Shown here: in pieces, positions 20,360-30,900 of the stretch
Numbering within the stretch: position 1 is the stretch's first letter
Layout: each line of letters begins with the position of its first letter
Source: Brachyhypopomus gauderio
Lineage: Eukaryota > Chordata > Actinopteri > Gymnotiformes > Hypopomidae
DNA length: 64,000 nt
Direction: 5' to 3'
NCBI RefSeq assembly: GCF_052324685.1
Contig: NC_135214.1
Span: 29,304,706-29,368,705, forward strand
Program-made: the position numbers and the translations under genes
Notes under the pieces: generated by a model
Told to the model about the DNA's origin: nothing
Databases searched by the model: none
Seen by the model: the letters and a program-made list of their open reading frames with translations, nothing else

Positions 20360-21997
20360 CTAACCGATGTTACCTCAGCGGGTTTAGCCTGGATTAAGAC
20401 TACCAAGGGTACTACTTTCGGTGTTTCTTAATCCCTGATTTTTCCCCCCCGTCTTTGCAGATTTGCCTCTCTACATATAAACTTGTCTTCCTTTTTCTCC
20501 CCCCCCCCCCCCCAAGCTGACACACCTCTGGATTTCTGCAAAGGTGAAGAGGGCGAGAGGACAGGAGTTGGGAGAAACTTGAAACAAAAAAGAAAAACCA
20601 AACAGGGAGGTGGGAGAAAGAAAAAGGTAACAAGAACAGCCAGTGAGCAAAGCCGCACAGTCAGGAGTCAAAAATGAAGCGCTGGGCATTAAGGTTGGTG
20701 TTGGGGCAGGACCGTTACAAGCAAGCCAAGTGTACCCAGTCTGACTGAGACCAGACCGAACGCATTTTATCCAAACAGGAAAATATTATGTTCACCATCT
20801 TGTATTGCTCTGCTTTCTGGTCTATTTTATTTATTTATTTTTTAGATGCTAGGGTTTTAATGCAAAAATAAACAAATCTACACCATCTAGCAAATCCATT
20901 TTTGCCACTAGCTGCTGTGTACATTGGATATAAAAAGATTCGGCTGCGCCATTAGCTCATGTATGACTTAAAGCTGCCTGTGATATCACTTCCAAGAACA
21001 AACCATGTGATCATTTACATATAGGGCTGTAAATTAAACCAGCTCATTGATTTTCTATCACAGAAAAGATTCACTGCATAAAATTATTCATTTCAGTTGC
21101 ATCAAAAAGAGAAAACCAACAGCAAACCAGTTAAATATTGGAGGCCAAAAGGACATGTGCCTGGGACACGAATGTTTGTTTTGTAAAAGGAAATTACAAT
21201 AAAGTACATAGTAAACTGTTCCACTAATTTATCCCAACATATTAGTGACCTGGACTCGTGTTCTTAAAAGGATTTTGGAATTCCTGTAAGAACAGTAAAT
21301 AATGCAGCAAAATTATTGATCATATAGTTTCACAAAATCAATCCTAATATCTCAGCTGCATGCCAAGTTTGATATACTGACCCCTTGTATCAACTCTACA
21401 CTGAAAATAATTATGCAGTTAATTATACATTTATGTAATTATGTGGTTTAGTTACCATTAGTATTATTGTAGGAGTGCACAATAAGAGTCATAGTACAAG
21501 TGCAGATAGTCATGACAATATTTCATGATATACTTTCCAAAGCATATAGCAAGTACTGTCTGTGCAACTAGAATTCAGTTGAAGTTTATTAAAATATATA
21601 ATTATTATTAATAATGAATTAAATATTATTTAAAATGTTTCATAGCAAGCTGACTAGATGCTGGAACCTTATGCTATTATCTTTATAACTTTTTAGATTT
21701 TCCTTGTCCTATAATCAGTAAAAATATATAATAATGATAATCTCACAAAAAAGAGACATGTAAGACACACAGGGCTCCACTGATGGCTGGGATGCAACAG
21801 AACATAACTGCACTACAGATGTTGTGGTGTCTGATCCTATGGCAAACATTGTGAAGTCAGAACATTTTCACTGGCACAAACATAACCCAACTAATCTCGA
21901 CACCTGACTAAACAAATGAAAGTATTATATAGATAAGTCTTAATATTTAGTAAATAAAGAATGATTTAATAATAATAATAAACCATGGAACACCTAC
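20360..21997. other. csde1 5' intron, nothing recognised
   Basis: This intronic stretch is AT-rich (notably 20800-21980) with one poly-C run. I see no exon with paired splice sites, no repeat family and no convincing frame. Confidence 0.5.
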
Positions 21998-22123
21998 CTT
22001 GCGTAGATGTCCTGGAAGGTCGTGCGGACTTGTGCCCTCAAACCCTGAACCAAATGTTTTATACTCTTTGTTCTTAAAAACACGCACACACTCGTTTGCT
22101 TCAGATTTCTGGCACAACTTCTA
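21998..22123 (-). other. csde1: Probable untranslated csde1 exon
   Basis: A very strong acceptor (TTTGTTTTTTATTTTTTAG, ending 22124) and a strong donor (CGCAAG then GTAGGT at 21992-21997) bound 126 bases. The first three bases read TAG in phase 0, so the exon would close any frame entering from the 12-codon start in exon 1. Frame 0 after that TAG is open for 41 codons (ending GHLRK). Without an ATG I call it 5' UTR. Confidence 0.55.
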
Positions 22124-22337
22124 CTAAAAAATAAAAAACAAAGTTAAAGAAAGAGGAAAATAGAAAAGAAAAATAAAAAAAAGACTCTAAAGGAGGGGGG
22201 TAGGAATGACAGAAACCAAAGGAGGACAAAAAAGCCAAAGGCAGATATGGGGACACTGCTTTTGACAAGATGAACAGCGCAAGAGTGGAGGGGGGATGTG
22301 GGGGAACGTACAGAGGGGGCAACTGAGAGAGAGAAGG

Positions 22338-22755
22338 TTAAACTAGCAGACAGCAGCCCTCGCCGCACCCTGGCGCAGTCAGAGGTGCGGGGAGGAGGAG
22401 TAGGGCTTGGAGCAGCGTTGGGACGTGTGCTTTGTCAAAGCTGTTGAGTAGGCACAAACTTCTTGTCTCAGATCGGATGTCTTCGCTGTGAACGTCGATG
22501 GTCGCCCGCTTCGGTCCAAGTCGTTTCCCGTTCCGGTTTCCACGCTCAAAGGTCTTTGGTTGCTTCGTTTTGGTCGTTACGGTTCGCTCGTTCGTTTCAT
22601 AGCAGTGAAGGTCCGTTGCGTCTTCGGGATCGTTGCACCATTGGGTCGTTTCTCGGGGACTGTTCTTCGGTTTTCCTTGGTTTGTTTCTTCTAAGTGATC
22701 TGAACTTGAAGTAGGAGTTTCAGATGGTACAAAAATCAATTCTTTTCACTTCATA
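22338..22755 (-). other. csde1: Possible alternative 5' UTR exon of csde1
   Basis: A strong acceptor (TTTTTTTCTTTTAACAG) ends at 22756. The following sequence keeps one frame open for 133 codons (from about 22739 to a stop at 22338) but has no ATG at its start, and a short ATG-AAG-TGA lies at the very beginning. No convincing donor was found, so the far boundary is arbitrary. It may be an untranslated exon or a transcript-specific leader. Confidence 0.3.
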
Positions 22756-24629
22756 CTGTTAAAAGAAAAAAAGAAAATGAAGATATTAAACAAAGCTTTT
22801 CCTTAGGTGTAGATGAATAACCAGTTCTACACATTAAGCAAAGCCTCAAACCTGAAAATTCATTTTAATTCTCCCTCATCACGCCCCCTGCCTTTAATCT
22901 AGACCCATATTATCTAGTACGGTCCAATTAACCCCAACAACAGTTCATCTAAGACATCACAGACAGCCAACCGGCTTTTTTCACATATCAATCTGATAAT
23001 GAGAAAGGCACGGAAAGAAAAACTGGAGCTTGCACTCATTGAACACCAAGGAGATCTTATCATGAGGAAGCACTCTTCACTCAAAGCAGGTGTTGGCAGA
23101 CTTTAGAGAACTTTACACACCCGAGTCAACAATGTGTGCAGGCACGAAAACAACGGGAGTAAAGCCTTGGTTCTGTGTTTACTACTGTTTTATGTCATAC
23201 AGAAATGAAGATGCAGACTGAAGTAATAGTTGAAGAAAAAGCCTGGCCCTGCTCTTTTCTGTAGGTAAAGGTTTGAGGCACCATAGAATCACATAAGAAG
23301 ATTCCACATTTTTGATATTTTTCTGGGGAGGTTGGGTTTACATTCCAGCCTTTGAGGTCACCACCATTATATCCAAAACATGTATTACAACATAAAGCAA
23401 ATTTAATTTTGACACCATTATAACCCAGTTGAAGATCTTCCTATTATTAAAAAGGATATGCCTTTTGCACCAAAGCCTGTGTGACTCTGTACCTGGAGGT
23501 ACACAGAGGCCTACATACACTTCAAGCCATAATTTTCTCAGATCTAGGATTTACTGTTTAAAATATTCTCTTTATTACTTAATTTCTAAACTGAGTTGAC
23601 CAGAAACTTCACCCCCTGTGATGAGGGACAACATTATGTCTTCTCATAACTTCTCAGCTTACGACGTTGTTTACTATAGAGAACTATTGTTAGTGTCCGG
23701 GGTGAACATGCAATGCACATCACAAATAGACCACAGGCTGCACGTGTGTGAAAAACTTGGTATAGTGAGAAAATGTGAACTTAAAGTAAGGCTGACAAAC
23801 AGAGCTTGTGTACTCTTACCAATTTCAGAAAGTCTTTGGTATAGTTAAACCTAACCCTAAAACTAAAAACACTAATCTCCCCTTTTTAATGTTAGCATTT
23901 GATAACTATTGACAATGTTCCAAAATATTGCCTTACATTAAGACAGGCCTTCATACTACCTCATTTGAGCTGTCTCCTTTGTGTGACTGAATCTCACAGG
24001 CCTAAAAATACCATTTTCCTCAGATGCCTGTGTCACAAGGGCAGCTGCTAAAATGCTCCCTGTCCTGTGATCAACAAGTCTCTGTGCATACCTTCAGTTA
24101 CATGTGTATTTATGGAACACCAACCCAGAGCATACTTAATTAAAACGGACAACTGACGTTACTCTCCGCCGTCTCCACAGAAGTAGTTTCAGCTAATGTT
24201 TTGGGGGCAAGTCTTATTAAACGTTAGAGCCGTATTGCACAAGGCCATCTTTAAAAAGCTGGGAGGTGAAAATAAATAGTTGCGGTGTGTTGAAACGGCA
24301 CCGCACTGCTCTCTCATCGTTTAAAACAAACCTGGCAAATGGGTCAAGTTCTATCCCGGGTAGTGATGGGCCCTTCTAAGAAGTGAGCGCTTCAGAGGTT
24401 GTGAGCTTTAGCGTATACTCACTCCACAAGCACACCAAATTCAATAATTCTTTTAAAAAGACGTCCTTGACTGAATCAACTTGAATCAGGCAAAGTACTA
24501 CCGAGAAACCCAATAACCATGCAATCCACAGTTCCCGGGAAAGAACTTTACAGCGTGTTACGTGAACACCTTGCAAATGTACAGCGCGTGCTTTTTGGCT
24601 GTGCATGACGCAGCCCAGACCAGTGCCAG

Positions 24630-24757
24630 CCCGCCCAGTCCTCCCACAGACGCCCCCAGTCCTGCCCAGTCCTCCCACAGACGCCCCCAGTCCACCCACA
24701 GACGCCCCCAGTCCTGCCCAGTCCTCCCACAGACGCCCCCAGTCCTCCCACAGACGG
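24630..24757. repeat. Minisatellite of CCCCAGTCCTCCCACAGACG-type units
   Basis: Units of about 20-30 bp built from CCCAGTCCT(GCCCAGTCCT)CCCACAGACGCC recur five or six times in the csde1 intron. On the minus strand the frame is open only because the units are stop-free. Confidence 0.85.
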
Positions 24758-25479
24758 TAGTCCAGCACAGCTCGGACGTGCTTGAGACAACACTCGTGTT
24801 TCTAGACAACACTTGGTCCTTCTGACATATGAACGAGTAAAATGACGTCCGCTCTATTAATAACATTTATATAAATGTCACGCAAAAGCTCTACTGAATT
24901 TGGACGCGTGTTTTTTTGTTGACTATTTGGTAATCCGATGGAAAGATAAGATCAAGAACGTATAACAGCACACCAGCTGAATACTAAAACTAAAATCTGG
25001 CACATGGGGGTGAAAGTAAGACGTTAGAATAACGTTATGCAGTACACAAGTGACTAACCCCCCACCAAGACCTCCAATTGCCTCAAGATTAACCAGCTAA
25101 CGAAAAAAAAAGTTAAAACAGAAACCTGCTTCGAGCATAACTTTACTGCTCGTGGGTCGTTTTGAACACAGCCTCCCTTGGTATCACGTTTGTGAAACTA
25201 CAACATTTATCGCCCGGTCACATGAACGCAGAGGCGGTTAACGGTGGTGTTGAGGACTCGCTCCCTCACACGGGTCCACAACACAGCGGTCCGCTCGGCC
25301 CAGTCGGCGCAAAAACAACGTGGCACGTGTGTAAAGGCGCACTGTCGCCTCACCGGGTCTTACACGTCCGCCGACGGCCGGCGGACACGACCCGAGTAAA
25401 ATACACCGAAAGGTGCGTGGCGGGGCGGGCTGGCGAGTCACCTCGGCCGTCTGGCTGTTATTAACGGTCGAAACGGGAC

Positions 25480-25960
25480 GCCGTGCTCGGCCCCGAGCGC
25501 TAGCTAGCGCGCTAACAACCCGCGGTGATGCGGCGAATACTTCACCCCAATAAACACAAAAAACCACCACGTCCATCTTAAATTAGATCACTTAAAGGTC
25601 AGCCGTGTCGAGTCGAGGGTCTTAACGGCGAACGAGGACCGTGTGTGTGTGTGGTTCTCCACACAGCTAGCCGACACGCTAGCGCCACGAGCTAACGGGC
25701 TAGCCCGCTAACGCGTCCCCCGCTAGCTACGCCGAATCAGATGATGAAGAGCGCTCGCCCCCACCCAGGCCTTCACTCTTTAGTCCAAATAATGTGCTAA
25801 AAACGTCCCCCGCGTTGCACTAAACACGCACATGTTAAGCGAGTCGGCGCGTGTGTTCGGTGTACGGTCTTAAATGCTCACATCGCACGCACACACGGTT
25901 AAAACCTTACCCCAACAGCTTTCAGCACTGTCACCAGCGCCGCCATAAGCAGCACGGCAC
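25480..25960 (-). promoter_or_regulatory. csde1: csde1 promoter and first exon
   Basis: CpG-rich DNA surrounds a first exon whose donor (GTTGGG then GTAAGG, 25905-25910) is clear. The exon contains an ATG at 25944-25946 in the context TTATGGCGGC. GCCGCCAT on the plus strand at this point is a YY1-type element, common at housekeeping starts. The start is followed by 12 codons (MAALVTVLKAVG) that reach the donor in phase 0. Downstream (25490-25735) GCTAGC/GCTAAC hexamers recur many times. The start lies about 330 bp beyond the porcn poly(A) signal. Confidence 0.65.
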
Positions 25961-26280
25961 ATTACGTAGTGAGAAGAAGGTGGACCTATCGCGATACTTC
26001 ACGCGTGCACACGAGGTTTCTTGAGATTCCTTTGTATTGTTGGGAGTAGGAACCGGAGTGCCCCTTTGGTAAGACCTTTTCTTAATGCATGGTTTTTTTT
26101 GTCAGCTTCTCCACCATAATTACTAGTATACTTGAACATATATTTGTAAATACAGCTGTGATGTCTTTGTGTTTATGCCCTTCATCCACATCTTGTGCTG
26201 TATTCAAGTTAATGTACTATGTTTTTATGTGTGCTCCACACACAAAATCACAAGCCCACAACTTGCAAATTGTGTCACAT

Positions 26281-26286
26281 TTTATT
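26281..26286 (-). terminator. porcn: Poly(A) signal of porcn
   Basis: TTTATT (AATAAA on the minus strand) lies 264 bases past the porcn stop codon. Confidence 0.65.
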
Positions 26287-26549
26287 TGAAAACAATAAAT
26301 AGCTTTACACCACCTATTTGTTACTATATAAAAGGTACTTGTTGTAATAAAATATACCAGTATTTTCAGTTGTCTCATATCTCCAAAGTGAAGCAAGAAT
26401 GAAGACTCAGAATAAAACAGTCGATGGCATCTCTGCAACTCAATAACCTTGAAAAAGCAGATCCACTTTTACTCTTCTGGCAGTCGGCCAGAGCTCCCGC
26501 CCTGGTACGAAACACGTTCTCACCTTGACTAGCATTTTCACAGGCGTCT

Positions 26550-26980
26550 TTAAATCAGCCAGTAGAAGACCCAGCACCCCACAGTCACCCAGTGGCTGGC
26601 CCAGTTCAGTTCTGACCATTTCTGAATGGTGTGACTGGCCATATAACCCTAAAAAACAAACACAGGCAAGTCTTTGAGTGCAAGTAGAACACCTTGGTCT
26701 ACACAGTATTTCTCAGTGGACTGGTATCACTCCATTTTTATCTTCCATTAATTATCGTGCTGAAATAACAGGCCAGCTTGGAAATTATTTTAGTAAGCTA
26801 TGCTGGACTGTACAGTAACTCTTCTTATTTCCACCCTAAAGGCAAATGGTAATGAACAATAAGACAGAACCTTGTCATCGTCAGCGTCCAGATCGAAGAG
26901 AGAGCCGAGATATGTGAGGTGAAAAATGGACAATGCGCTGAAGAAGAGATTAATCCCGTACACCCACAGAGCCTAGAGCG

Positions 26981-27025
<45 letters not shown>

Positions 27026-30000
27026 ATTGTGAAGTGAGAAAAAGAAATACTGGCTGGTCATTTTCATTTGAAAGGCTCCATACAACACACACACACACAC
27101 ACACACACACACCAGTACTGATGTAAGCTCAATTGTACCTTTCATATAGGTAGCCGGAAACTCAGTAACCCCAGAATCTATCTCTTAAAGCCTTTCATCC
27201 TGTCCCCTGGCCACGCCGTTGGCAGTCCACCCACACCTCCCATAATTACCCAGAGAAAAGTCAGGATATCTCAACAGCCATCAACCTTTTTGTTTTGATG
27301 CTGGCAGTCATTTGGACAGCACTTTGACAGAATGCAGGCACTGAAGATGGTTGCCAGTCGCTTCCTAAGAACTGGAGAAGACACAAAAAGCAGTCAGGCC
27401 AGGAGACTGCCATGCTCTGCATCAGAGACAGGTGAGAGGAGCTCACTAGACCTTTTACCATGTTCAACATAAGTGATGAAGCCCAAAGAAAGCAACACTG
27501 CTCCCAGGTGGAAACTCAGACCCTGCAGACAAATACAAAGGGTGTACAAATACTTTAGTGTTGATTCCTTATAAATCATACAATCTGATAGAGAGATTTG
27601 ATAGATTTTTACGTTTCTAATTTGCTTTTTTTTTACATTTTCAAATCACTCTTCTCAAATCCACCACTAGATGGCTCTAGATGTGCATAGCAATCTCATG
27701 TAAGGCAAATCATGACTCTCAAATATTGCCTTTGTCTAACATTCACTTTCTTTCTGGTAAATTAAGCACAGAAATCACCTGACTATACTATCAGTTTTAC
27801 AGCATGAAAAGGCATTTCCAGTTACCTAAATATATAGGCTTTATTTGATAAGGCATATGTATTTAGGTAACTGGAAATGTATCTTTTCTGTGCAAACTTA
27901 ATTATTGAAACAATTCTTTAGTTCAAACTCACATGTAGTAGAGCGCTAGCTGTGTAGGTCACCAATATAGCAGGAAACGTGCCCAGTTTGAGTGCACTCT
28001 TGAAGACATCTGTGCAATCAAGACATAAAATGCACATTTACGAAATGTCTCTTTCTAAAGTGTCTACGAATCATATAGCAAAGGGATTCGGGTTATATGG
28101 ATCACCTATAACGAACAAGTGAATAAGAGGAGAATATATTCCATGTAGCAGCACTTATCAAAGCACTTACATCTGTTCAGCCAGCGAGACATGGGCCGGT
28201 TCCAGGAGGTGACCACTTCCACCATGGATCTAGGTAGCTCAACACTAAGAGGCCTGGCCACTGTTATATCCCTACATACACATACAAAGATGCCGAGGTT
28301 GTTTTAACGGCAAAACAGGGTATACAAAGATGTTATCATATCCCAGAAATATAACTTACTTTTTTATTTAAACAATATAAATTGTCCTTGTGATGATTAA
28401 TTATTCACCCATTTCAAAACGAGCAAACATTGTCAGAAGCCATGGAGATTTGTAAGGGCACTCACAGAACAGGAGATTAATATTTGGTCAGAGCGTTTTC
28501 TGGTGAGGTTTATGATGGTGTACGGGACCAGCTATATGCAGTACTCTAATTGCAGTTCATTACCAGCATTCAACAGTAATGCATTTTACGGTGGGGGAGG
28601 TATGAGGGAAGTCTTTTTCACTGACCATTTGAGGTTGTCTTTGTCCTCTGAAAATCCAGCCCCAGCCATAACTACGGTCGTCTCACTCAGATAGCTAACA
28701 AAATAGTTACTGAAGTGAAAGGACACCGCGTTCTCATAGGCGTGAAGCCATCTGATGTTAAACAGAAGACAGCGCGAAAATAAGACATACTTAAAAAAGA
28801 GAAAAAAAGATAATGCCACAAATGTCCTTGAAATGTCTTTTGCACCTTGTGCTTCCACACAAAACTGACCTGTGAGGTAGCCCGTCAGCGTAGATGGGGA
28901 TGAAGTACGGGAAGAGATACGGAGCGATGCAGGTGGATATGACGAGGCAGAGCTGACTCTTCACAAAGCTCAGAGCCATCTTCCTGAACCAGGCAGCGTT
29001 CTGCAAAGAAAGGGGGATTGACTCACTTTTCGGTACATCTCCAGACCTGCGAGCACTCTGGAACACGAGTACCCTTAGACTTGTGCCCACAACGCATCCC
29101 GAACTTTTTAAACGACATAGGTGAAAGAGCGATTACCATTTTACGACCGTCGATAGCGTCTCTGTAGCTGGAGAAGCTAATCCATGGGCCGAAGATGACC
29201 GTTCCCACAAAGCAGATGTAGCCCAGAAACTCTGGCATCGTGGGAAAGGAGGACACCACGCCTCTGTCGAGGTCAAAGGCCAGCGAGATGGCCTTCATGG
29301 CTACAACCATCTGAGAGCCTGAACTCACAAAACAGCTAAAAATCTTAACAGACGTTTTATGGAGCATGGCTTTGTCTTAAATGGAAAAAGTTATGACTTT
29401 ATAAAAACTCCAGTCCATTAAGTACACGTGTCTTTTCCAACTAGTGCAGGTGTTGCGTACCTCTCATCTTATGCCAGGTTTCCGCATCTATCATGTGGAG
29501 CTCCCTGTGAGAGAACGGAAAAACGTTGGCCAGCATTCATCCAAAGTCATGATCACGAAGATCATGAATTCACACGTGAAACGACACCCTTCAGCAGATG
29601 TACGGTCTAGGAGGTACAGACCCCATTAACATGTAGACGAGGATACCAAGTGAGAGGAAGACTCCTCGGCTGTTGGACCTTTTACATAGGAAGAGGATGA
29701 GGAAGGAGACAAGGGTGAGGGCAATCACCCACACCATGTGCAGCCCAAAGAATACGTAGAGTCCATAGAGGCCTCCTGCCAGTGAGCACAGGTGCTTTAC
29801 ATGAGCCGGGAGACCTGTCAGTTAGGAAAATACTGTTAGCTGACCGTGTCAAGCCAAATGTAGTCGCATATGAGTAGACATCAGGATGTCACCATTTAAT
29901 TAATAAATATTTATGTAGTACAGGCACATGCAAATGTATGAAAGGTAATAGTTTCTACAATTGATATGATTTTGGACTGGACTGTCAGGTTACATGCGTA

Positions 30001-30176
30001 TGGAGCGTGAAAGGTCCAGTGAGGGTGAAAACAAAGTCACCGAGTCTGCAGGCGATCCGGCACAGCAGACACAGAACCAGGAGCTGCCACACCTGCTCCA
30101 GGCCTTGCTGGGCGGTGGGTACGATACAGCCCTCCGCAAGAAACAATAGGAACTCCTGCCTCCCGAACGGCTCCAT
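26550..30176 (-). CDS. porcn: Porcupine, Wnt protein-serine O-palmitoleoyltransferase (MBOAT)
   Basis: This multi-pass ER enzyme attaches palmitoleate to a conserved Wnt serine before secretion. Coding exons in transcript order: 30041-30176, 29622-29814, 29461-29504, 29137-29318, 28870-29000, 28626-28751, 28171-28271, 27933-28009, 27459-27522, 27286-27371, 26871-26972, 26550-26648. Phases agree throughout and give 446 residues (human about 460). Recognisable blocks are [99 protein letters not shown] and ALLHGLSFHLG. The MBOAT active-site pair is present as Asn295 (SWN) and His330 (ALLH). The C-terminus [17 protein letters not shown] matches the family. The start has a good Kozak context (GCCATGG). 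Teleosts may have porcn and a porcn-like copy, and I cannot tell which this is. Confidence 0.95.
26979..27023. repeat. (CG)n(CA)n alternating tract abutting a porcn 3' splice site
   Basis: Plus strand: about five CG units, then about 17 CA units. On the porcn strand the intron therefore ends (TG)n(CG)n then CTCTAG, immediately before exon 26871-26972. A second (CA)n, about 15 units, lies at 27083-27112 in the same intron. Confidence 0.95.
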
Positions 30177-30900
30177 GGCAAAGCCAACAGAGTGCCGTGC
30201 GTCCCACACAGGGCCTAAGAAAGGAACATTGAACAGATTTCAGATTTTTGGTGTTTATCACTTGTAGAATATCGAAGGTCTGTGAAACTAGCTTGTTGCA
30301 ACTTGTATTATGGATTATGCCAATAAAACAAAGCTTTGTATTGCTTTATTCAGTGTTATTCAGATCACACACACACACTGCACTGATTCAGTCCTTAAAC
30401 CGTTTAAAAACATAACTGAACATTATTAACCAGGATGACCCACAAGGGACTCTAAATGGAGCTTTGGAGTTATTTAGGATGTGGATTGACTATGTAGTCT
30501 TTCTCTGACGCATTTCAAGAAACCCAAGTTCAGCAGCCTACAAATATATTGGGTTTTTTTTTTTTAGATCGAATCTAGCACAGGAAATAATTTGCTTGCT
30601 GTTGGCTGCTCTTTGAAACTATTTTGTTTTAGCGATTCACTTTTAACTTAATGAAACTATTTCGAGTCTAAGGCGTTCGGAGTCCTCCAGCATAAGGAGA
30701 CTGGTGTAAATGCTAGTACATATTTAAAACATTAGACGTGTCTTGGCCGCACTGTCCGTATGGAGCTGCAGTGATTTTGAGTGCTTCTCTTACCAGGTTT
30801 TAGCGACACAGAAAGCTATGATGTCCAACCCGGAAGTGAAGCCAATGATTCAAGTTTCAGATACCTTATCCGCGGTCAAATATCCCTTCCATGCCGGATG
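30177..30900 (-). promoter_or_regulatory. porcn: porcn 5' UTR exons and probable promoter
   Basis: The start-codon exon extends to 30214 (acceptor TTCCTTTCTTAG). About 580 bp upstream a donor (AAACCTG then GTAAGAG, 30787-30793) ends a likely untranslated first exon running from about 30794. Directly within or upstream of it, CCCGGAAGTG near 30829-30838 is a good ETS/GABP-type site, typical of TATA-less promoters. The transcription start itself is not visible. Confidence 0.55.

Noticed and set aside
22338-22739. Separate 133-residue protein gene
   Set aside because: There is no ATG, no promoter and no family resemblance. It is treated as a possible csde1 leader exon instead.
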